Positions 36,607 through 43,911 of a DNA stretch of 64,000 nt are shown here, piece after piece. The translations under genes and the position numbers were made by a program. Numbering within the stretch: position 1 is the stretch's first letter; each line of letters starts with the position of its first letter. Below the pieces are notes generated by a model, which worked only from the letters and a program-made list of their open reading frames with translations, ran no database searches and had not been told where the DNA came from. The DNA is from Bacteroidaceae bacterium (lineage in GTDB: Bacteria; Bacteroidota; Bacteroidia; Bacteroidales; Bacteroidaceae), in NCBI GenBank assembly GCA_017483665.1, contig JAFUVM010000066.1:1-64000 (forward strand), in the 5' to 3' direction.

Positions 36607-37222
36607 TTAACAACGAATTAGGACGAATGTCACGAATTGAACTAATTATTTTTCATTACTACGAATTCTGACTACAGGGAAACGCTTACAGTTTTATCTA
36701 CTTTCCTTGAACAACGAATTAAGACGTATGCCACGTATTGAACGATTCTATATTTTTTCCTATTACACAAATTACCCTACAGGGAAACGTTCGTATTCGA
36801 GGGATGAATCTCCGAAATTGATGAGAAGAGCAAGTTTATAGCCTGCCACTTTTGCATAGTTGATTGCTTGTGAACGATGGACATCGTCAAGGTCTCTGAC
36901 AGCTTTCAGTTCGACTATGATTTTATCGTAGCAAATGAAGTCAGGAACAAACGTGGCATTGAGAATGATGTCTTTGTATGAAGCACGAATCTCCACCTCA
37001 CGCTTGAATGGAATACTTTGTTCCTTAAACTCCAAAGCCAAGGCCTCCTGGTATACCTTCTCGGTAAATCCAGGCCCCATGATGCTATGAACCTTCATGG
37101 CCGCACCAATAATCTCATAACTCTCCTTCGGATATATCATTTACCTTACCAGAATCTCAATTCGTATAATTCGTGTAATTCGTTTTAATTCGTTGTTTCG
37201 AAATAATCCGTAATCCGTTGTT
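36607..37222. mobile_element. Putative GxxExxY element flanked by inverted CGAATT-type repeats
   Basis: The left side has two related blocks, AACAACGAATTAGGACGAAT (from 36609) and AACAACGAATTAAGACGTAT (from 36710). The right side (37156-37222) has ATTCGTATAATTCGTGTAAT and ends TAATTCGTTGTTTCG, the inverted complement of the left blocks (AACAACGAATTA). The GxxExxY gene is enclosed. The whole unit lies between korA and korB, which belong to one operon. There is no transposase of a known type, and target-site duplications are not obvious by eye. Confidence 0.55.
36772..37140 (-). CDS. GxxExxY family protein (PD-(D/E)XK-like)
   Basis: This 122-residue protein is named for its motif, seen here as GFTEKVY (G24, E27, Y30). 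A PD-(D/E)XK-type signature follows: D67 in VPDFICYD, then E77 and K79 in IVELKAV, with Q91 in RSQAINYAK. All putative catalytic residues are present, so a nuclease-like activity is possible. The family's biological role is not known to me. It is encoded in the same direction as the korA/korB genes it separates and is bracketed by inverted repeats. Confidence 0.88.
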   Translation of the reverse strand: MIYPKESYEIIGAAMKVHSIMGPGFTEKVYQEALALEFKEQSIPFKREVEIRASYKDIILNATFVPDFICYDKIIVELKAVRDLDDVHRSQAINYAKVAGYKLALLINFGDSSLEYERFPVG

Positions 37223-37228
37223 TATATA

Positions 37229-39070
37229 TTATTTTTCCTTGTTTAATATCTCCGTGAATGCTGCGACGAGTTCGGCGACCTTGAAGGGTTGACCTTTTAC
37301 TTCGTTGTACTGCTGGGGGACGAAGCCGTCGACTTTCATGCGGAGCCAGCCGGCGAGCTGGCCCATGTTCTGTTCGGCAACGACGACTTTGGGGTAGCGG
37401 CGGAGCACTTCTGTGGTGTTCGCGGGCAGGGGGTTGATGTAGCGGAAGTGGGCAAGGGCAACCTTGTGACCCTGACTGCGCAGCTCGTCCATGGCGGCGT
37501 GCAGGTGGCCGTAGGTGCCACCGAAGCCGACGATGAGGAGTTCGGCATCGTCCTTGTCGCCCAGCACTTCGAGGTCGGGCACGGGGATGCCGTCAATCTT
37601 GGCCTTGCGCTTGCGCGTCATGAGGTCGTGGTTCTCGGGGTTCGTGCTGATGGCGCCCGTCTTGTCGTCCTTCTCCAAGCCGCCCAGGATGTGCTCGAAG
37701 CCTTCGCGACCGGGCACAGCCCAGTAGCGGACGCCCTGCTCGTTGCGCATGTAGGGAGTCCACGAGCCGCGCAGTTCTTCGGGACCGTACGGGGGATTGA
37801 TGGCAGGATAGTTCTTCAGGTCGGGCAGACGGAAGGCTCCCGAGCCGTTGGCAACGAAGGCGTCGGTCATGAGGATGACGGGCGTCATGTGCTCCAGCGC
37901 CATCTTTGCGGCGGCATACGCCATCTCGAAGCAGTCCGTGGGACTGGCAGCAGCCACGACGGGCATGGGGCTCTCGCCGTTGCGCCCGAAGAGTGCCTGC
38001 AGGAGGTCGGTCTGTTCGCTCTTGGTGGGCAGGCCAGTGGCAGGTCCGCCGCGTTGCACGTCGAGGACGACGAGCGGCAGTTCCATGATGACGGCCAGGT
38101 TCATGGCCTCGCTCTTGAGGCAGATGCCGGGGCCGGAGGTGCTGGTGACGGCCAGAGCTCCTGCGAAGGAAGCGCCGACTGCCGACGCGCAACCGGCTAT
38201 CTCGTCCTCGCATTGTACGGTGACGACACCGAGGCTCTTGTGCTTGGACAGTTCGTGGAGGACGTCCGTGGCGGGCGTGATGGGATAGGAGCCGAGGTAG
38301 AGCTTCAGTCCGGCCTTCTCTGCTGCGGCGATGAAGCCGTAGGCTGTGGCCTTGTTGCCCGTGATGTCCATGTAGCGGCCGGGCACCTTGTGCTTCGTCT
38401 CGATGCGGTAGACGTTGGCTACGCTGGAGTGTGTGTTGTGTCCGTAGTCGTAGCCTGCCTGTATGACCTTGATGTTGGCTTCGGCCACTTCGGGTTTCTT
38501 GGCGAACTTCTCCCTGAGGAAGTTGAAGGCGACGTCAAGGTCGCGGTCGAAGAGCCAGCAGACGAGTCCGAGCGCAAACATGTTGCGGCACTTGCTCACA
38601 CTCTTGGCATCCATACCACTATCCTTGAGACAATCCTTCACCATCGTCGTGAGGGGACAGGCGATGACGCGGTCGGGGTCGATGCCCATCTCGCCGAGGT
38701 AGTCGTCGGTCTTGAACTGCGCTTTCTCCAGGTCTTTGGGTCCGAAGCTGTCGGTGTCGATGATGATGGCGGCATCGGGCTTGGCGTAGCGGTACTGCGT
38801 CTTGAGGGCTGCGGCATTCATCGCCACGAGGACGTCGCAGAGGTCGCCGGGTGTGTAGACCTGTCCGGCGCCGATGTGCACCTGGAAGCCGCTGACGCCT
38901 GTGAGCGAGCCTTGCGGGGCTCGGATGTCGGCGGGATAGTCGGGGAACGTACTGATGCTGTTGCCAACGGTGGCACTGACTGTAGAAAAAATGTTTCCGG
39001 CGAGTTGCATGCCGTCGCCGGAATCACCTGAGAACCTAACTACGACAGATTCCTTTTCTTTTATTTCCAT
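37229..39070 (-). CDS. korA: 2-oxoacid:ferredoxin oxidoreductase, fused gamma-alpha subunit (KorA type)
   Basis: The start MEIKEKESVVVRF at 39070 was chosen over the longer frame because the extra residues are repeat-derived. This gives 613 residues. Residues about 5-180 are the gamma domain (VRFSGDSGDGMQLAGNIF), followed by the alpha pyrimidine-binding domain (LYLGSYPITPATDVLHELSK) and the C-terminal transketolase-like domain II (AELLIVGFGGTYGH, VVVAEQNMGQLAGW). It pairs with the beta subunit encoded downstream beyond the GxxExxY element. It acts in the cytoplasm, linking 2-oxoacids with ferredoxin. A tRNA-Arg gene lies 90 bp upstream on the same strand. Confidence 0.92.
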   Translation of the reverse strand: MEIKEKESVVVRFSGDSGDGMQLAGNIFSTVSATVGNSISTFPDYPADIRAPQGSLTGVSGFQVHIGAGQVYTPGDLCDVLVAMNAAALKTQYRYAKPDAAIIIDTDSFGPKDLEKAQFKTDDYLGEMGIDPDRVIACPLTTMVKDCLKDSGMDAKSVSKCRNMFALGLVCWLFDRDLDVAFNFLREKFAKKPEVAEANIKVIQAGYDYGHNTHSSVANVYRIETKHKVPGRYMDITGNKATAYGFIAAAEKAGLKLYLGSYPITPATDVLHELSKHKSLGVVTVQCEDEIAGCASAVGASFAGALAVTSTSGPGICLKSEAMNLAVIMELPLVVLDVQRGGPATGLPTKSEQTDLLQALFGRNGESPMPVVAAASPTDCFEMAYAAAKMALEHMTPVILMTDAFVANGSGAFRLPDLKNYPAINPPYGPEELRGSWTPYMRNEQGVRYWAVPGREGFEHILGGLEKDDKTGAISTNPENHDLMTRKRKAKIDGIPVPDLEVLGDKDDAELLIVGFGGTYGHLHAAMDELRSQGHKVALAHFRYINPLPANTTEVLRRYPKVVVAEQNMGQLAGWLRMKVDGFVPQQYNEVKGQPFKVAELVAAFTEILNKEK

Positions 39071-39080
39071 ATCTTTTTGT

Positions 39081-39153
39081 AGTTGACAGGTAAACAAGTT
39101 GACGAGTTGTTACCCTTAAACTCTTAACTTTGAACTATGAACTATGAACTTTC
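39081..39153. repeat. AGTTCAT/CAACTCGT-type short repeats between tRNA-Arg and korA
   Basis: The run contains AACTATG twice, AACTTTC, AACTCTT and GTTGACGAGTTG words. It fills the whole gap upstream of korA, where its promoter should be. Confidence 0.6.
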
Positions 39154-39160
39154 GAAGTAG

Positions 39161-39232
39161 TACTCCCGCCGGGAATCGAACCCGGATTGACGGTTTAGGA
39201 AACCGTAGTTCTATCCATTGAACTACAGGAGC
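39161..39232 (-). tRNA. tRNA-Arg (anticodon CCT)
   Basis: The 72-nt cloverleaf on the minus strand has acceptor GCTCCTG pairing with CGGGAGT. The anticodon arm ACGGT-TTCCTAA-ACCGT has anticodon CCT. The T-arm CCGGG-TTCGATT-CCCGG and discriminator A complete it. CCA is not encoded. It reads AGG codons. Confidence 0.93.
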
Positions 39233-39259
39233 TCCTGCTGCTTTGCAGCGAATCGTGTG

Positions 39260-39267
39260 CAAAGGTA
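39260..39267 (-). promoter_or_regulatory. -7 box (TACCTTTG) for tRNA-Arg
   Basis: This is a TAnnTTTG match 28 bp upstream of the tRNA 5' end. Confidence 0.55.
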
Positions 39268-39518
39268 CGACAAAAAGTGAAAAGAGGAAAGTAAAAGCGG
39301 AAAATTATTTGCTTTCCTGTCTGTTTGTGTCTGTTTACCCTTGTTTTATGGCAGGAATGCTATCTTAAACGGTCTATCCTGTCGCATACCTTTAATACAT
39401 GGTCCAATCCGCACAACATCTTTCTTCCTGTCTTCGCAGCAAGCAGGGAGGTCTCTGTTGAGTTGTTCGAAAAGAAGTGTTCAAAATCGCAGTATTTCAT
39501 TAAATTCTTCTCAAATTA

Positions 39519-39667
39519 TTTGGTTCATACGAAAAAGATAACTACCTTTGCAGCGATGAATCCCGCTAACCTCTGGCCGCAAGGTCAAGTTAGCGGGTAT
39601 TGTTTTATATAGGAATCCTTGCATCGCCACAACTTCATGTCTGTTTGCTGTTTGCGATGCAAAGATA
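39519..39667. other. Hairpin between two converging promoter boxes; possible small RNA
   Basis: On the plus strand, TTTG followed 20 bp later by TACCTTTG (39543-39550) matches the full Bacteroidetes promoter. About 12 nt on lies the hairpin CCCGCTAAC (39562-39570) / GTTAGCGGG (39589-39597) with a T-rich tail. On the minus strand TATCTTTG (39660-39667) points at the same hairpin. There, a 17-codon frame MKLWRCKDSYIKQYPLT runs into it. Either a tiny RNA is made or a short leader peptide remnant exists. The rest of 39233-39870 shows no credible gene. Confidence 0.35.
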
Positions 39668-39871
39668 CAAAATCTTTCCGACTCAAACACGCTTTATCTA
39701 TATTTAATTTACACTCCAGGGGCATACGACTGACCGAAGTCAAGGTTTTGGCGGGGGAAAAGCCCCGAGCCTCCAAGTGGAAAAAGGGAAGGGAAAAGCC
39801 CGTTTCGCTTACCTTTTGCCACTTCGGTTTCAGTCACGAAACGGAGCAAAACAGAGAAGAAAGTGCGGCGG

Positions 39872-40091
39872 AGGGCGACGCGACGGGGGCTTCCGGACGG
39901 CGCGGCACGGGGCTTCGGAGATAAGCACAGGGCGCTTCGGGAAGAAGCACGTGGCGTGTCGGACAGGTTCACACGTTGCGAAAGGCGTCAGAACACGTCG
40001 CGAGGGGCGCCACAGCGTGTCGAAAAGCACCTCATTCCTCGTCGTTTTCACCTCTTCCGCACGTCGCGTCCAGACGCGTAAAACCGCAAGC
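39872..40091. repeat. Degenerate 22-bp tandem array upstream of the second SusC gene
   Basis: Ten units are in 22-bp phase (39872, 39894, 39916, 39938 and so on). The clearest, at 39916, has core GATAAGCACAGGGCGCTT and matches 17 of 22 positions of the consensus at 12535-12820. Later units keep GTCGCGA or GTGTCG at the same phase but drift strongly. The array ends about 280 bp before the SusC ATG. The intervening 40092-40330 has no gene that I can support. Confidence 0.75.
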
Positions 40092-40332
40092 CGCACAGCA
40101 TCAAGCGGATAGAAAACCGCACGAGAATGCCGTGCTTTGGACCTCGACGCGGTTTGGGCATTTCCGCGCGATTCTCAGGGCATCGACGGAAATCAGGATG
40201 CAAGCAGAAAGGCCGCATTGCTTTCGCTTTGTCAAAATGCGTCCAAATGTGCCTGTTCCTGCAAATCACGCAAAAAATGCGGTTATTTGTGCCAAAGTGC
40301 ACAAAAGCTTCGTATTATTAGAGTAAAATGTG

Positions 40333-40340
40333 TAACTTTG
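40333..40340 (+). promoter_or_regulatory. -7 box (TAACTTTG) for the GH85-associated SusC gene
   Basis: This TAnnTTTG match is 30 bp before the ATG at 40371. It fixes the SusC start, because the longer upstream frame would begin before the promoter. Confidence 0.65.
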
Positions 40341-40370
40341 CAAGGAGAATTGTACAAAAACATACAACCG

Positions 40371-43300
40371 ATGAAAGAAACACCGACCCAACGGACCGCA
40401 GACAGCCTGCTCGTCCGCTTTGGCATGACGGCGCTGCTGCTCCTGCTCCCCGTCGTGGCCTCATCCTTCCCCTCGCACGAAGGGGAGAACAACCCACCTT
40501 CCGCCGCCGCCTCCGAAAGGGGGCAAAAGAGCATCGGCCAAGCCGCGCCGGAGGACGACACGCAGAAGCCAAAAAGGGAAATACGCGGACAGGTGCTGGA
40601 CGAACAGGGCGAGCCGCTCATTGGCGCATCCGTCGCCGTCAAGGGCACCACGGACCGCGCCCTGACCGACCTGGACGGTAACTACCGCCTCACGACCAGC
40701 GTGGAGGCTCCCGTGCTCGTGTTCTCTTATATGGGCTACCAGACGAAGGAAATACAGACCCCCCGTCCCCCTTTAGGGGGAGAGAAGGAAGCGGTGGTCA
40801 ATGCCGTCCTCTCCGAGAACACGGCGCAGCTGGACGAAGTCGTCGTGACGGCCCTCGGCATCAAGCGCGAGAAAAAGATGCTCGGCTATGCCGTGCAGGA
40901 CCTGAAGAGCGAACAGCTCAACCTGACGGGCGACCCCTCGGTGACTTCTGCCCTATCGGGCAAGATAGCCGGCGTGGAGATGAACACGGCATCCACCGGT
41001 CTGGGCGGCTCCACGAAGATCACCATCCGCGGCAACTCGTCGCTGACGGACAACAACCAGCCGCTCTGGGTAGTGGACGGCGTGCCGTTCTCCGACAACC
41101 AGACGAGCGACGTGACGGCCTATGGCGGCTACGACCGCGGCGGAACCAGCTTCGACCTTAACCCCGAGGACATCGAGTCCATCTCCGTCCTGAAGGGCCC
41201 CAACGCCGCAGCACTCTACGGCGCACGTGCCGGCAACGGCGTCATCCTGGTCACCACCAAGAAGGGGGCGCGCAAGGAAGGCCTCGGCATCAACTATTCG
41301 GGCAGCTTCACCTGGAGCCAACCCGCACAGACCATCAAGCTGCAGGACAAGTACGGACAGGGCAGCACAGCGCAGAGAAAGGACAACGTCCCCGTCAGCA
41401 AGGCCAGCGACTCGTTTGGCTCCGTGCTCGACGGACACGACTACGTCACATGGAACGGCCTGACCATTCCCTACCAGGCCTACGGCAACAAGCTGACCGA
41501 CTACTTCCGGACGGGCTTCTCGCAGTTCCACTCCGTGTCGCTGGGCAAGATGACCGACGCCTCGCACTTCCGCCTCTCGCTGGGCTACAACGACAACCGC
41601 GGCATGTTCAAGGACGAGAAGCTCGACAAGCTGACCATCGACCTCAACGCCGGACACCAGCTGAACAAGTGGCTCAACGTCGACGGCAAGATTTCGCTCT
41701 CCCGGACAAAGGCCAACAACCGTCCGCAGACGGGTCTGGGCGGCGAGGTCGGGCAGCTGCTGCTCATCCCGGCCAACGTCCGTCTGCAGGATTTGGAACA
41801 GTACAGCACCGACCTGCGCCCGCACCAGAACTGGTTCGGCCCCGACATGAACTACAGCAACCCCTACTACATCCGCCATCAGATGCAGAACAGCGACGAA
41901 CGGCTCCGCGCCTTCGGTTACTTCTCGCTGGATGCCGACATCATGCCCTGGCTGAAGTTCCAGGCCAAGTACGCCTTCGACTACTACCGCACACGCATCC
42001 AGGAGACCAACCTCAGCGGAGCCATCAGCGCTGAGACAAGCGGCGAGAACACCTGGCAGTCGCAGGTGACGGAGGACGGCATGTACCGCGGCGAGACGAA
42101 CCACTTCGAGCATAACATCTCCGCCATGTTCCTCGGTGACTATACCCTCAACGACAACTGGCGCTTTGGCTACACCCTGGGCGGCAACATCATGTACCAG
42201 AAGTACGAACTCCTCGGGGCGTCTGTCAGGAACATGCTGCAGAAGGACCTCTGGCTCTTCAACACCGCCGAGAAGCTGAACAGCGCCACCGACACCGGCA
42301 GCGACCGCGCCATGTACTCCATCTACGCGTCGGCACAGGTCGCATTCCGCGAATATCTCAGCCTCGACCTCACCGCGCGCAACGACTGGTCCTCGACGCT
42401 CCCCGCCAGCAACCGCTCGTTCTTCTACCCCTCCGCATCGGTGAGCTACATCTTCTCCGACTTCATGAACTCCATCGACCGCCCGCTCCCCGCCTGGATG
42501 ACCTTCTCCAAGCTCCGTCTCTCGTGGGCGCAGGTGGGTAAGGACCCCGACCCCTACAACCTCTACAACACCCTGCAGTACAACTTCTCGAACGGCGTAC
42601 GGCAGTCCACCGTGCAGACCATCAAGATGAACGACAACCTGAAGCCCGAAATCAAGAGCTCGTTCGAGGTCGGTCTCGACATGAAGTTCCTGCAGAACCG
42701 CCTTGGCTTCGACTTCACATTCTACTACAACAGCACACGCAACCAGGCGATGCTCGTCAGCGCATCCTCGCCCTGGAGCCAGCAATGGGTGAACGCCGGC
42801 AAGATCTCCAACAAGGGCATCGAGTTCACACTCTACACCACGCCCGTCAAAACGAAGGACTTCACCTTCGACCTCAACCTGAACCTCGCACACAACGTCA
42901 GCACCGTCGACGAACTGGCCGACGGCGTAGGACGCATCTACTTCGCAGGCGACTCGCACATGCCCGTCAGGGTCGGTGCCGTCGCAGGCGGCAAGCTGGG
43001 CGACATCTACGCCTACCGCCTCATCAAGCGCGACGAGCAGGGACGCGCCATCGTCGACGCCAGCGGACTGCCGCAAACCGAGACCGGAGGCGGCAACCAG
43101 GAGCAATGGCTGCTGGACCACCCCATCGGCAACATACAGCCCAAGCTCATGATGTCCCTCATGCCTACCTTCAACTATCGCGGCATCATACTCTCTGCCA
43201 TGCTCGACGCCAAGATTGGCGGCGACATCGTCAGCGTCTCGGAAGGCATCGCCACGAAGGCCGGCACGTCCGAGCGCACGCTCTACCGCGGAGAATACAT

Positions 43301-43721
43301 GACGGTGAACGGCACCGACAACTACTACATGACGGTTCCGGGCGTGAAGGCTGACGGCACCCCGAACGACATCCTGGTCTCTGCCGAGAACTACTACAAC
43401 CGCATCGGTCTCTTCTCCAACTCGCAGGGCTATGCCGAGGAGTTCGTCCACGATGCCTCCTACATCAAGCTCAAGGAACTTTCCATCGGTTACGACTTCC
43501 CCAAGAAGACGCTCCGCAAGATTCTTCCCCTGAAGGGGGACAGGGGACTCTTCACCTCCCTGCGCCTCTCCTTCGTGGCCCGCAACCTCTGCTTCCTCAT
43601 GAAGAACGCGCCGGGCAACCCCGAAGGCGGCTACGACACCAGCATGTTCTCGCAGGCTCTCGACTTCCTGGCCGTGCCCTACGCCCGCACATACGGACTC
43701 ACGGTTAACGTGGGACTATAG
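40371..43721 (+). CDS. SusC-like TonB-dependent transporter (GH85 locus)
   Basis: This 1116-residue protein has a signal peptide ending near VVASS. A 35-residue low-complexity linker (SFPSHEGENNPPSAAASERG) is followed by a carboxypeptidase-regulatory-like domain (IRGQVLDEQGEPLIGASVAV). The plug (LDEVVVTALGIKREKKMLGY, then WVVDGVPFSDN) and the barrel, ending in LTVNVGL, follow. Three short palindromic sequences are translated within it: TTCCCCT..AGGGGA at 40467, CCCCCTTTAGGGGG at 40767-40780 (encoding RPPLGGE) and CCCCTGAAGGGG at 43527-43538. All are in frame. It pairs with SusD 190 bp downstream and probably imports N-glycan fragments freed by GH85. Confidence 0.93.
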   Translation: MKETPTQRTADSLLVRFGMTALLLLLPVVASSFPSHEGENNPPSAAASERGQKSIGQAAPEDDTQKPKREIRGQVLDEQGEPLIGASVAVKGTTDRALTDLDGNYRLTTSVEAPVLVFSYMGYQTKEIQTPRPPLGGEKEAVVNAVLSENTAQLDEVVVTALGIKREKKMLGYAVQDLKSEQLNLTGDPSVTSALSGKIAGVEMNTASTGLGGSTKITIRGNSSLTDNNQPLWVVDGVPFSDNQTSDVTAYGGYDRGGTSFDLNPEDIESISVLKGPNAAALYGARAGNGVILVTTKKGARKEGLGINYSGSFTWSQPAQTIKLQDKYGQGSTAQRKDNVPVSKASDSFGSVLDGHDYVTWNGLTIPYQAYGNKLTDYFRTGFSQFHSVSLGKMTDASHFRLSLGYNDNRGMFKDEKLDKLTIDLNAGHQLNKWLNVDGKISLSRTKANNRPQTGLGGEVGQLLLIPANVRLQDLEQYSTDLRPHQNWFGPDMNYSNPYYIRHQMQNSDERLRAFGYFSLDADIMPWLKFQAKYAFDYYRTRIQETNLSGAISAETSGENTWQSQVTEDGMYRGETNHFEHNISAMFLGDYTLNDNWRFGYTLGGNIMYQKYELLGASVRNMLQKDLWLFNTAEKLNSATDTGSDRAMYSIYASAQVAFREYLSLDLTARNDWSSTLPASNRSFFYPSASVSYIFSDFMNSIDRPLPAWMTFSKLRLSWAQVGKDPDPYNLYNTLQYNFSNGVRQSTVQTIKMNDNLKPEIKSSFEVGLDMKFLQNRLGFDFTFYYNSTRNQAMLVSASSPWSQQWVNAGKISNKGIEFTLYTTPVKTKDFTFDLNLNLAHNVSTVDELADGVGRIYFAGDSHMPVRVGAVAGGKLGDIYAYRLIKRDEQGRAIVDASGLPQTETGGGNQEQWLLDHPIGNIQPKLMMSLMPTFNYRGIILSAMLDAKIGGDIVSVSEGIATKAGTSERTLYRGEYMTVNGTDNYYMTVPGVKADGTPNDILVSAENYYNRIGLFSNSQGYAEEFVHDASYIKLKELSIGYDFPKKTLRKILPLKGDRGLFTSLRLSFVARNLCFLMKNAPGNPEGGYDTSMFSQALDFLAVPYARTYGLTVNVGL

Positions 43722-43773
43722 TCCCTACTATAATTAAGTAACCAATCAAAAATAAACTGCAATGATTCTTCTT

Positions 43774-43854
43774 ACCACGAATTTCACGAATTGCACGAAT
43801 TGCCCTTGGCAATCAGCGGCGTAGCCTATTCGTGTAATTCGAGTAATTCGTGGT
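43774..43854. repeat. 81-bp inverted-repeat element (ACCACGAATT...AATTCGTGGT) in the SusC-SusD gap
   Basis: The left arm reads ACCACGAATTTCACGAATTG and continues with CACGAATTG. The right arm reads ATTCGTGTAATTCGAGTAAT and ends TTCGTGGT. The outer 10 bp are perfect inverted repeats. The centre is about 30 bp with no gene. The words match the flanks of the GxxExxY element at 36607-37222. Confidence 0.7.
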
Positions 43855-43911
43855 TATATAAAACCAATATGTTCGTCTACTTAAATGTTCAACTTCGATA
43901 TTCATTGCTCA

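Noticed and set aside
36607..37222. Conventional insertion sequence
   Set aside because: There is no transposase with DDE or HUH motifs. The only protein is the 122-residue GxxExxY family member, so it is reported as a putative new type of unit instead.
39325..39612. 95-codon plus-strand frame after tRNA-Arg
   Set aside because: It has no domain, an odd composition and no promoter at its start. It ends within the hairpin at 39562-39597.
40953..43451. Minus-strand frame of 832 codons opposite SusC
   Set aside because: The plus strand is a clear SusC with plug and barrel motifs. The antisense product has no recognisable feature.
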